DNA of 5,231 nt from CAYVHB01 sp964450865 (lineage in GTDB: Bacteria > Bacillota > Clostridia > Saccharofermentanales > UBA5734): contig CAYVHB010000075.1 in assembly GCA_964450865.1 (NCBI GenBank), positions 1-5,231 on the forward strand. Direction: 5' to 3'. The notes below the pieces were generated by a model that was not told the DNA's origin, did no database searches, and saw only the letters and a list, made by a program, of their open reading frames with translations. Shown here piece by piece: positions 1 to 5,163 of this stretch (position 1 is its first letter; each line of letters begins with the position of its first letter). A program made the position numbers and the translations under genes.

Positions 1-18
1 AAGATCGCTGACGCGATC
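1..18 (-). terminator. Possible terminator stem cut by the window edge
   Basis: GATCGC (3-8) and GCGATC (13-18) form a perfect 6-bp stem with a 4-nt loop. On the minus strand the stem is followed by TT and then the sequence ends, so a U-run may or may not follow. The stem is short, and the same bases could be the start of a downstream gene. Confidence 0.2.
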
Positions 19-197
19 AACTCGCTCGGGTGCATCGGCCCCGGTCCGGGCTTATTGCGTTTGCCTCTGCCGGGGGTGGTGAGAGTTTGGCGTGGTCCGG
101 GATCGGACTGGGTAGACAGGTCCGGGCCTTTTTGTGTTTGCTTCTGTTTTATCCGGGTAGTGTGACGGTTGCGGTTGGGGTTGGGGTTGTTGGGGGG
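1..197 (-). other. Operon 3' trailer: C-rich, G-poor transcript, possible Rho-type termination region
   Basis: No convincing gene. Directly after the MalG-type stop the transcript would be C-rich and G-poor: in 121-197 it has about 33 C and 10 G, with CCCCCC and two CCCC runs (plus-strand G-runs at 192-197, 183-186 and 177-180). Such unstructured C>G stretches resemble Rho utilisation sites. GGTCCGGG occurs three times (43-50, 94-101 and 119-126, plus strand), and GTCCG/CGGAC (95-99 and 104-108) can form a 5-bp stem. A minus-strand ATG at 35 opens a frame (MHPSELIASAI) that leaves the window, but it has no good ribosome site, so I do not call it a gene. Confidence 0.4.
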
Positions 198-1049
198 TTA
201 GCTTTTAACTGCGCCAGCGACGACGCCGTTGATGATGCTTTTTTGCAGGAACAGGTAGAGGATGAGGACGGGGATGATGATCAGCATCAGTGAGGCCATC
301 AGGGGCCCGAAGTCGACGCCGTAGGTGCCGTAGAAATATACGGTTGTCAGGGGTAGTGTGCGATTGGCGGCGTTGCGCAGGACCAGTGACGGCAGCAGGT
401 AGTCGTTCCAGATCCACAGGACGTCGAGGATTATGATGGTGACCGTGGTGGTTTTCATGAGGGGGAATACGACCAGGAAGAATGTTTGCAGCCGGGTGGC
501 GCCGTCGATGAAGGCGGCTTCTTCCAGGGATAATGGGATCGATTTCAGGAAACCGTGATAGATGAAGACCGCCAGGGTGGCGCCGAAGCCGATGTACATG
601 TAAATCAGGACATAGCGATTATTGAGCAGGTTCAATTTGCCGTAGATGGCGACCAGCGGGATCATCAGGACCTGGAAGGGTACCAGCATGGAGGCGACCA
701 TCATCCCGAACATCGTATTGTTGAATTTGGTTGGTAGGCGTACGAACATATATGATGTCATGGATGCGGCGATGATGATCAGGAATACGGAGAAGACGGT
801 TATGATCAGCGAGTTGAACGCGGATGTCAGGTAGTTCATTTTGTCGAAGGCTTTGTTGAAGTTATCAAGCATCAGCGAGGTGGGCAGGGCCAGGGGACTG
901 CTGAGAATGGTTTTGTTCGGCTTGAATGAATTGATCAGGACCATGCCGAAGGGTATGATGTACAGGATCAGCAATAAGAGCATGGAGGTTGTTTTCAAGA
1001 ATACAAGGATCTTGTTCTGGCCGCTCATGCGGCTGGCACCTTGTTGCAT
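198..1049 (-). CDS. Carbohydrate ABC transporter permease, MalG/UgpE-type
   Basis: Second membrane subunit of the sugar channel. The 283-residue protein has six predicted spans (about 16-40, 77-103, 112-134, 146-168, 190-212 and 248-268). Family signatures include NSFKPNKTI (40-48), the EAA loop EEAAFIDGATRLQTFFLVVFPLMK (176-199; Glu177, Gly183 and Pro196 conserved), WIWNDYLLPSLVL (212-224), equivalent to the WNxFLxP motif of MalG, and the C-terminal NGVVAGAVKS (274-283), typical of MalG ends. The start overlaps the upstream stop in TAATG, and GGAGG lies 10 nt upstream inside the last codons of the preceding gene, so translation is probably coupled. Met8 (ATG at 1028, with AAGG upstream) is an alternative start and would remove seven polar residues. 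It is the last identifiable gene of the operon. No ATPase gene follows in the 197 nt that remain. Confidence 0.94.
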   Translation of the reverse strand: MQQGASRMSGQNKILVFLKTTSMLLLLILYIIPFGMVLINSFKPNKTILSSPLALPTSLMLDNFNKAFDKMNYLTSAFNSLIITVFSVFLIIIAASMTSYMFVRLPTKFNNTMFGMMVASMLVPFQVLMIPLVAIYGKLNLLNNRYVLIYMYIGFGATLAVFIYHGFLKSIPLSLEEAAFIDGATRLQTFFLVVFPLMKTTTVTIIILDVLWIWNDYLLPSLVLRNAANRTLPLTTVYFYGTYGVDFGPLMASLMLIIIPVLILYLFLQKSIINGVVAGAVKS

Positions 1050-1930
1050 TATCCTTCCACCTCCAGTTTCTTGCTGAAATATAACTGCAGGCCGGTTACA
1101 GCTGCAATGATCAAGAAGAGGAACAGGGCTTCGGCCTGGCCTTCACCCAGTTTCTGGGAGAGAAAGGCTTTTTGGTAAACGTGCATCGCGACCATCCGGG
1201 TGCTGTTGTAGGGACCGCCTTTGTTAAGTGCAAAGTTGACGTCGTAAATCATGAAGCAGCGCTGCAGGGACAGGAAGGTGGAGACGATAAATGACGGGAC
1301 GATCAGCGGCAGAACAATGTACCGGGTGCGCTGGAAGGAGTGGCAACCATCAATGGAGGCGGCTTCTAGCAGGTCGTTGGGAATGTTCATCATGCCGGCC
1401 ACATAGATGATCATCATGTAGCCGGAATACTGCCAGACGGTTACGATGACTAGGGCTGTAAAGGCCCGCTGGGGATGGGTCAGCCAGTTCGATGAGAGTA
1501 CATCGATGTGCAGGGCGTTGCCAATGTACGGCAATACCTTGGAGAATACAAAGCTCCACAGATAGCCGAGGATGACACCGCCCAGCAGGTTTGGTGTGAA
1601 GAATCCGGCGCGCATTGCGTTCTGGCCGCGAATGCCGGAGGTCAGGGTATAGGCAATAATGAAAGCAACGACGTTGATTAAAATAACGGAAACCAGGACG
1701 TAGCGCAGGGTCAGGAAGAAGGATGTCCAGAATTCGGTATCCTTGAAGACCTGCAGGTAGTTGGTTATCCCTACAAAATTCATTGCGTTGCTTAAACCAT
1801 CCCAGTCGGTCATGGTCAGATAGATGCCAAAAATCAGCGGGGCCAGCATGACGGTGGCGAAAATCAGAATAGTCGGTGCACCGAAGATCAGAAACGCCGA
1901 TATTTTGTCCTTGGTTGATTTCTCATACAT
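1049..1930 (-). CDS. Carbohydrate ABC transporter permease, MalF/UgpA-type
   Basis: One of two integral membrane subunits forming the sugar channel. The 293-residue protein has about six hydrophobic segments (roughly 12-37, 70-97, 112-130, 156-180, 205-222 and 265-285). It carries the cytoplasmic EAA loop that docks on the ATPase: EAASIDGCHSFQRTRYIVLP at 189-208, with the conserved Gly195 and the LP pair at 207-208. NFALNKGGPYNSTRMVAMHVYQKAF (232-256) matches the conserved periplasm-side region of MalF-like permeases between the last two membrane spans. ATG at 1930 is favoured: AAGGAG lies 9 nt upstream (1940-1945), whereas the in-frame ATG at 1948 has no ribosome site and would overlap that AAGGAG. 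The stop codon overlaps the start of the next permease by one base (TAATG). A stable intercistronic hairpin lies just upstream of its ribosome site. Assignment as MalF-like rather than MalG-like rests on gene order, N-terminal form and the GGP motif. Confidence 0.93.
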   Translation of the reverse strand: MYEKSTKDKISAFLIFGAPTILIFATVMLAPLIFGIYLTMTDWDGLSNAMNFVGITNYLQVFKDTEFWTSFFLTLRYVLVSVILINVVAFIIAYTLTSGIRGQNAMRAGFFTPNLLGGVILGYLWSFVFSKVLPYIGNALHIDVLSSNWLTHPQRAFTALVIVTVWQYSGYMMIIYVAGMMNIPNDLLEAASIDGCHSFQRTRYIVLPLIVPSFIVSTFLSLQRCFMIYDVNFALNKGGPYNSTRMVAMHVYQKAFLSQKLGEGQAEALFLFLIIAAVTGLQLYFSKKLEVEG

Positions 1931-1939
1931 AATGCACTG

Positions 1940-1945
1940 CTCCTT
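1940..1945 (-). promoter_or_regulatory. Ribosome binding site of the MalF-type permease gene
   Basis: AAGGAG, 9 nt upstream of the ATG at 1930. It rules against the in-frame ATG at 1948, whose second and third codons would be this same sequence. It lies 6 nt downstream of the intercistronic hairpin at 1952-1981. Confidence 0.75.
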
Positions 1946-1951
1946 CATGAG

Positions 1952-1981
1952 GAAACAGCCTGCCTGGTGACAGGCTGTTTC
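1952..1981 (-). promoter_or_regulatory. Intercistronic hairpin between binding-protein and permease genes
   Basis: GAAACAGCCTG and CAGGCTGTTTC are perfect 11-bp inverted arms (1952-1962 and 1971-1981) around an 8-nt loop. In the transcript the stem is followed by CCUCAUGAAGGAG, with no U-run, so it is not a standard intrinsic terminator. A stable stem at this position commonly protects the upstream binding-protein message from 3' decay, or limits expression downstream, so that binding protein exceeds permease. That role is inferred; the structure itself is read directly. Confidence 0.75.
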
Positions 1982-2000
1982 GGCTCAGTTTGAGGAAAAA

Positions 2001-2042
2001 AGATTGCAGGGGATAGATTGCAGGAGATAGGTTACAGGGGGG
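2001..2042. repeat. Three-copy 14-bp tandem repeat in the intergenic spacer
   Basis: Copies read on the plus strand: AGATTGCAGGGGAT (2001-2014), AGATTGCAGGAGAT (2015-2028, one mismatch) and AGGTTACAGGGGGG (2029-2042, ten of 14 matching). A more diverged fourth unit, GGGTTGCATACGGT, may follow at 2044-2057. The array lies right after the stop of the binding-protein gene. As RNA it is pyrimidine-rich and unstructured. The arrangement suggests slippage-generated repeats; any function is unknown. Confidence 0.7.
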
Positions 2043-2074
2043 CGGGTTGCATACGGTGAGTGTCAGGCGCGGGA

Positions 2075-3445
2075 TCAGGAGACGCTTTTCCAGTAGTCTT
2101 CGATCTGTTTGGCCAGTGCGGCGTGGTCGCCCTTGCCGGCGCTCTGGTCAGCCAGGTATTTCTGGAGGATGCCACCGATCTTTTCCCAGTGGTCAGCCGG
2201 GAGGGTTGCGATGGTCGGCATGGTCTTGCTGGCTTCGAGGTAGGAGAGGATGGAACGGGCCAGCGGATCTTCCGGTTTGTAGGCGAAGCCCGAGAAGGCC
2301 GGGATCAGCTTCATGTTGACGGCGATGGCTTTCTGGCCACTGTCAGAGGTGACGAGCCAGTTGAGGAAGGTCTTGGCTGCGGCTTGCTGCTCGGCGCTGT
2401 TCTGTTCTTTGTCAATCATCATTTCCTTGGAGACGCCGGCGATGATCTGGCTGTTGCCGTAAGCATTCGGATCGTTGCCAAGGACCAGCGGCAGGAAGCC
2501 ATAGTCGAGGTCGTCAGCCTGGGCACTGTCGACAAAGTTCGGCCACGTCCAGTTGCCCTGATACCACATGGCAGCTTTCCCGGAGGTCAGCAGCAGCGGT
2601 TCTTCTTCATAACGATAGTTGAGCGGGTCAGCTTTGCCGACATTATTGGCAATCATCAGGTCAAATGTCGTCATGAAGTCGTTGAAGACTTTATTGTCCA
2701 TGAGCTTGACGGTGCCAGTTTTCAGGCCGTCAACAAAGGCCTGGACCTTGGCCGGATCGCTGGACTGATTGATATAAACCTGAGAGAACAGGTGAGCGCC
2801 CAGGGACCAGTTTTCCTGGCAGATTTTGACCGGGGCGACGCCGCCGGCGGTAATCTTGGCGAAGAGATCCTTGAGGTTGTCGTAAGTCTGGATCGATTTC
2901 GGGTCAAATGTACTGCCGATGGCTTTAGAGACGGTTTTATTATTGACGATGATGCCATAGCCCTCAACGGTCAGCGGCATAGCCAGTACTTTTCCGTTGA
3001 CGGTGCCGGCTGTCAGCGCACCGGACATGGCCAGCTTGGTCCAGCTCTCGGCACTGAGATCCAGCACCTTGTCGACGAATTTCGGTACGTCGTTGGGATC
3101 GACCATCAGGATGGATGGGGCGCTGCCGGAATTGTACATGGCCGAAGCAGTTTCAAACGGCGATGTGCCGGCTGGACAAGGAATGATTTCAAGCTTGATG
3201 CCGGTCTCGGCGGTGAAGGCCTTGGCGGCATCCTCGAGCTGGCTGGTGATTTCACCTTTCGAGTTCAGGAAGGTGATGCTGGCGCCACTGGCGGCCGCTG
3301 TCGTGGTGGTAGTCGCGGTGGTTTCACCACTCGCAGTTGTTGTGGCAGTAGTTGTCGTTGTGGTCTGGCCGGTGCAGCCGGCTACCAGGGCAAGAATCAT
3401 CGTCAAGATCAGAATCAGGGTGACGGGTTTCAGGTTTTTCTTCAT
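2075..3445 (-). CDS. Extracellular sugar-binding lipoprotein of a carbohydrate ABC transporter (SBP family 1, UgpB/MalE-like)
   Basis: Captures sugar outside the membrane and delivers it to the two permeases encoded downstream. The 456-residue protein begins with a lipoprotein signal: MKKNLK, a hydrophobic stretch (8-22) and the lipobox VAGC with Cys24 as the expected lipidated residue. A low-complexity Thr/Ala linker (25-56) acts as a tether. The mature domain (57-456) has family features: a first strand (ITFLNS), an amphipathic helix ending FTAETGIKLEII (77-88), PSILMVDPNDV (110-120), YGIIVNNK (163-170), GKAAMWYQGNWTW (289-301; aromatics typical of sugar sites) and NWLVTSDSGQKA (362-373). 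Length is normal for the family. ATG at 3445 is chosen over the in-frame ATG at 3469 because a perfect AAGGAGG sits 5 nt upstream and the longer form would translate through it. It lies 99 nt after the GH32 gene and 144 nt before the first permease. The neighbouring GH32 gene implies a fructo-oligosaccharide or sucrose ligand; this is inference. Confidence 0.93.
   Translation of the reverse strand: MKKNLKPVTLILILTMILALVAGCTGQTTTTTTATTTASGETTATTTTTAAASGASITFLNSKGEITSQLEDAAKAFTAETGIKLEIIPCPAGTSPFETASAMYNSGSAPSILMVDPNDVPKFVDKVLDLSAESWTKLAMSGALTAGTVNGKVLAMPLTVEGYGIIVNNKTVSKAIGSTFDPKSIQTYDNLKDLFAKITAGGVAPVKICQENWSLGAHLFSQVYINQSSDPAKVQAFVDGLKTGTVKLMDNKVFNDFMTTFDLMIANNVGKADPLNYRYEEEPLLLTSGKAAMWYQGNWTWPNFVDSAQADDLDYGFLPLVLGNDPNAYGNSQIIAGVSKEMMIDKEQNSAEQQAAAKTFLNWLVTSDSGQKAIAVNMKLIPAFSGFAYKPEDPLARSILSYLEASKTMPTIATLPADHWEKIGGILQKYLADQSAGKGDHAALAKQIEDYWKSVS
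3278..3373 (-). repeat. Low-complexity Thr/Ala codon tract in the lipoprotein linker
   Basis: Residues 25-56 of the binding protein contain 17 Thr among 32 residues, in runs of 6, 3, 2 and 5 separated by Ala, Ser, Gly and Glu. The DNA is a run of ACN/GCN codons (GTnGTn-like on the plus strand), prone to length change by slippage. Thr-rich tethers after the lipid-bearing Cys are common in Gram-positive solute-binding lipoproteins and are possible O-glycosylation targets. Confidence 0.85.
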
Positions 3446-3544
3446 GTTTACCTCCTTGAATAGTGGCATTCACGATTGTGCGGATTTTGACGATTGCCCG
3501 ACTGCAATTCCGTGCGGGATGTCAGGTCCGTCAGGGCTGATCTG
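3446..3544 (-). other. 99-nt spacer between GH32 and binding-protein genes
   Basis: Besides the AAGGAGG ribosome site, the spacer holds a small stem ATTGC/GCAAT (3493-3497 and 3504-3508, 6-nt loop) and two copies of GTCAGG 9 bp apart (3521-3526 and 3530-3535, plus strand). I see no credible -35/-10 pair and no U-run terminator, so the two genes are most simply read as one transcript. Confidence 0.5.
3451..3457 (-). promoter_or_regulatory. Ribosome binding site of the sugar-binding protein gene
   Basis: A perfect AAGGAGG, 5 nt (TAAAC) upstream of the ATG at 3445. It is the strongest ribosome site in the window, which fits the high output needed for a binding protein, and it fixes the start at MKKNLK. 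Confidence 0.9.
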
Positions 3545-4996
3545 TTACATGTTTTCTGTGTGGTCGTCTCTGGAAGAACTGACTGGTTTTGTTGGAGACA
3601 GAAAACAGACTTCAACGGCGGCCTGGCCCATACACCGGCAATTGGTATAGGGCTGGCGGGGGAACAAGAGTTGATGGCAGGCGACAAGCCCGTCATCGGC
3701 GAACAGTTCGATTGCGGTTCTATCCAGCAACACGTTCAGATGGCAGGCGCCATCCTGGAGACGTGGTACTTTCAGCAAGGTGAAGGCTGATGCCTGGTCG
3801 GGCGGCCAGAAGGGCAGTCGCGTTGCGGCAGTGCGATCGAGCCAGATCTGATTGGCATCATCCAGACCAAGACGGAAGATTTCCTGGTCTTCGTTTTGTA
3901 AAGTCAGGGTAAATGGTCCGGACGCTGTGATTGACAGCCGGCAGGGGGACTGGATTGGCCATTGCATCAGGGGCCGTTTTGCCGGTTTTGCCGATTCTGA
4001 TGAATCAGGCGCGGGTTCGATGGCTTCTCCGGCTGGCCAGGCTGGCCAGGGCTCGGCGGCCAGCCGCCAGCCGCTGGGAGTCTGGCGCAGGCTCAGCCGG
4101 CGGGGATATGTCATCTGACCGCGGTAGCCATCTGACGGAACCTGGTTGGCATAGCACCAATTGCTGCCCCAGCCAAGTACGATTGCCTCGGAGCGGCTGG
4201 CAAAACTGACAGCTGCGTAATTATCAAAGCCGGGATCAAACCAGATCGGCTCCGGTTCGGGATATCGGCAGATAAAGGTCTGGCCGTCGAAGTCGCCGAG
4301 GAAATATTGGGTGCGCGGCCCGCCCATTTCGGCTGGCCGGATATGGCTGACCAGCAGGACCCACAGCCGTGTCCCGTCATCGGTATCGAACGGTAATAGA
4401 TCCGGGCACTCCCAGACACCGGGGCAATGGTTGCCTTCCGGCCCGAAGGTTCCTGATTTTTGCCAGTCCAGCAGATTGGTCGAGGCGTAAAATTCAACAT
4501 GATCGCCAGCTGCGATGACCATATGGAACCGATCATCGTCCGGATTGCGGAATACCTTGGGATCACGAAAATCGACCAGCCCTGGATTGGCAACGACTGG
4601 ATTGCCGGCGTAGCGTGTGAAATGCTGGCCGTCAGTGGACCAGGCCAGGCACTGATTCTGCGGTTTATTTCCGTTCAACGTGTAAAAAAGCAGGAGCGGC
4701 GGCTGCCCGGCCGTACCCAGGCCGGTCCGGTTGTCCTCGTCGTACCAGGCTGAACCGGAAAAAATCATGCCATCATCATCAGGAGCGAGGGCAATCGGCA
4801 GTTCTTGCCAGGCTACCAGATCCGGACTGAAGGCATGCAGCCAGTGCATAGGTCCCCATCTGGCGTCATAGGGATTATGCTGGGCAAACAGGTGATAGTG
4901 GCCTTGATAGAAAATCAGGCCATTGGGGTCATTGATCCAGCCGCTATGCGGGGTGAACTGATAGATCGGACGTTGGGCAATCAATAATTCATCCAT
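3545..4996 (-). CDS. Glycoside hydrolase family 32 beta-fructosidase (levanase/exo-inulinase/sucrase type), cytoplasmic
   Basis: Retaining hydrolase that releases terminal fructose from beta-fructosides such as sucrose, fructo-oligosaccharides, inulin or levan fragments. The 483-residue protein shows the three GH32 catalytic motifs: WINDPNG at 20-26 (nucleophile Asp23), FRDP at 143-146 (transition-state stabiliser Asp145) and WECPD at 195-199 (acid/base Glu196). FSGSA (79-83), NYAAVSF (259-265) and GWGSNW (275-280) fit the SacC/COG1621 branch. The five-bladed propeller (about 10-310) is followed by a C-terminal beta-sandwich with LLDRTAIELFADDG (423-436), so the enzyme is full length. There is no signal peptide or anchor, so it should act on imported sugar. 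ATG at 4996 is preferred because GAGGA lies 4 nt upstream; an in-frame GTG at 5026 would add 10 residues and has only a weak AAGG. It is the first gene of the operon. The family call is secure; the exact substrate cannot be read from sequence. The tail after about residue 466 (SPTKPVSSS and beyond) is a short polar extension. Confidence 0.95.
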   Translation of the reverse strand: MDELLIAQRPIYQFTPHSGWINDPNGLIFYQGHYHLFAQHNPYDARWGPMHWLHAFSPDLVAWQELPIALAPDDDGMIFSGSAWYDEDNRTGLGTAGQPPLLLFYTLNGNKPQNQCLAWSTDGQHFTRYAGNPVVANPGLVDFRDPKVFRNPDDDRFHMVIAAGDHVEFYASTNLLDWQKSGTFGPEGNHCPGVWECPDLLPFDTDDGTRLWVLLVSHIRPAEMGGPRTQYFLGDFDGQTFICRYPEPEPIWFDPGFDNYAAVSFASRSEAIVLGWGSNWCYANQVPSDGYRGQMTYPRRLSLRQTPSGWRLAAEPWPAWPAGEAIEPAPDSSESAKPAKRPLMQWPIQSPCRLSITASGPFTLTLQNEDQEIFRLGLDDANQIWLDRTAATRLPFWPPDQASAFTLLKVPRLQDGACHLNVLLDRTAIELFADDGLVACHQLLFPRQPYTNCRCMGQAAVEVCFLSPTKPVSSSRDDHTENM

Positions 4997-5000
4997 AAAA

Positions 5001-5005
5001 TCCTC
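5001..5005 (-). promoter_or_regulatory. Ribosome binding site of the GH32 gene
   Basis: GAGGA on the minus strand, 4 nt upstream of the ATG at 4996 with a TTTT spacer. The spacing is short but it is the best site near a start and decides the ATG over the upstream in-frame GTG at 5026. Confidence 0.6.
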
Positions 5006-5089
5006 ATAGAAGCAGTCAGCAAACACAGTCGGCCTTGATTAGAAAACCGAATTGACGAAATTGGATCTTCTTGAAAAAATATAGGCGAA

Positions 5090-5118
5090 AATATTCTTGT
5101 TTTGTGGGCAATTATCAA
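5090..5118 (-). promoter_or_regulatory. Candidate sigma-70/A-type promoter for the operon
   Basis: On the minus strand TTGATA (5118-5113, five of six matches to TTGACA) is followed after exactly 17 nt by AATATT (5095-5090, four of six matches to TATAAT). This would start transcription near 5083 and give a leader of about 87 nt before the GH32 ATG. The first two bases of the -35 box belong to the palindrome at 5117-5138. Weaker alternatives are a TATATT at 5083-5078 or a GATAAT at 5116-5111, each with a poor -35; in the latter case the palindrome would lie between the two boxes. The AT-rich setting and position favour a promoter here, but which -10 is used is uncertain. Confidence 0.5.
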
Positions 5119-5138
5119 TGTGGTATCGTTTCCACATT
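5117..5138. promoter_or_regulatory. LacI-family-type operator palindrome
   Basis: A 22-bp dyad whose outer arms AATGTGG (5117-5123) and CCACATT (5132-5138) are exact inverted repeats. Nine of 11 base pairs match, and the centre is CG (5127/5128). The inner 14 bp read TGGAAACGATACCA on the minus strand, which has the TGnnAnCGnTnnCA layout of LacI/CcpA-family operators; at the two W positions of the cre consensus it has G and C, so a dedicated LacI-family repressor (sucrose/fructan regulator) is more likely than CcpA alone. It abuts the -35 box of the operon promoter, so binding would plausibly block transcription. No regulator gene lies in the window. Confidence 0.65.
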
Positions 5139-5147
5139 TGAATAATA

Positions 5148-5163
5148 GCATGAAGCTGCATGC
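5148..5163. promoter_or_regulatory. Second palindrome upstream of the operator, possible regulator site
   Basis: Sixteen bases, GCATGAAGCTGCATGC, form a dyad with seven of eight pairs matching (exact arms GCATG/CATGC, core AGCT). Its centre lies 28 bp upstream (relative to the operon) of the centre of the palindrome at 5117-5138, and its sequence is unrelated to that site. The position, upstream of the -35, would suit an activator or a second repressor contact. A chance palindrome of this size in an intergenic region cannot be excluded. Confidence 0.35.

Noticed and set aside
1..35. Possible start of a downstream minus-strand gene (MHPSELIASAI...)
   Set aside because: Only 11 codons are visible and there is no Shine-Dalgarno sequence before the ATG. 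Sequence beyond the left edge would decide.
30..293. 87-codon plus-strand open frame at the left end
   Set aside because: It overlaps the conserved C-terminus of the MalG-type permease, and its product is low-complexity with an acidic tail made from antisense permease codons.
1952..1981. Intrinsic terminator after the binding-protein gene
   Set aside because: The stem is strong but is followed by CCTCATG rather than a T-run on the transcribed strand, and the permease ribosome site follows at once.
2001..2057. CRISPR-like or integration-site repeat
   Set aside because: The units are contiguous 14-mers with no spacers, no adjacent cas or integrase genes and decaying identity, so a simple tandem array fits better.
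2060..3463. Long plus-strand open frame opposite the sugar-binding protein gene
   Set aside because: It is in codon register with a clear family member, has no ribosome site or domain, and is explained by the absence of TTA, CTA and TCA codons in the sense gene.
2997..3650. 217-codon plus-strand open frame across the lipoprotein linker and the GH32 3' end
   Set aside because: The Val-rich stretch is the antisense of the Thr-codon linker, and it spans two real genes and their spacer without any family signature.
4111..4593. 160-codon minus-strand frame inside the GH32 gene
   Set aside because: It is an alternative frame of the catalytic domain, where the correct frame carries the RDP and WECPD motifs.
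5041..5075. Plus-strand promoter from TTGACG (5052-5057)
   Set aside because: The -10 at 17 nt is only AAAAAT, and transcription would run into the operator region with no gene in the window to serve.
5121..5134. Canonical CcpA cre site
   Set aside because: The TGnnAnCGnTnnCA frame fits, but the W positions are G and C, and the symmetry extends well beyond the cre core. CcpA binding is possible but not the best reading.
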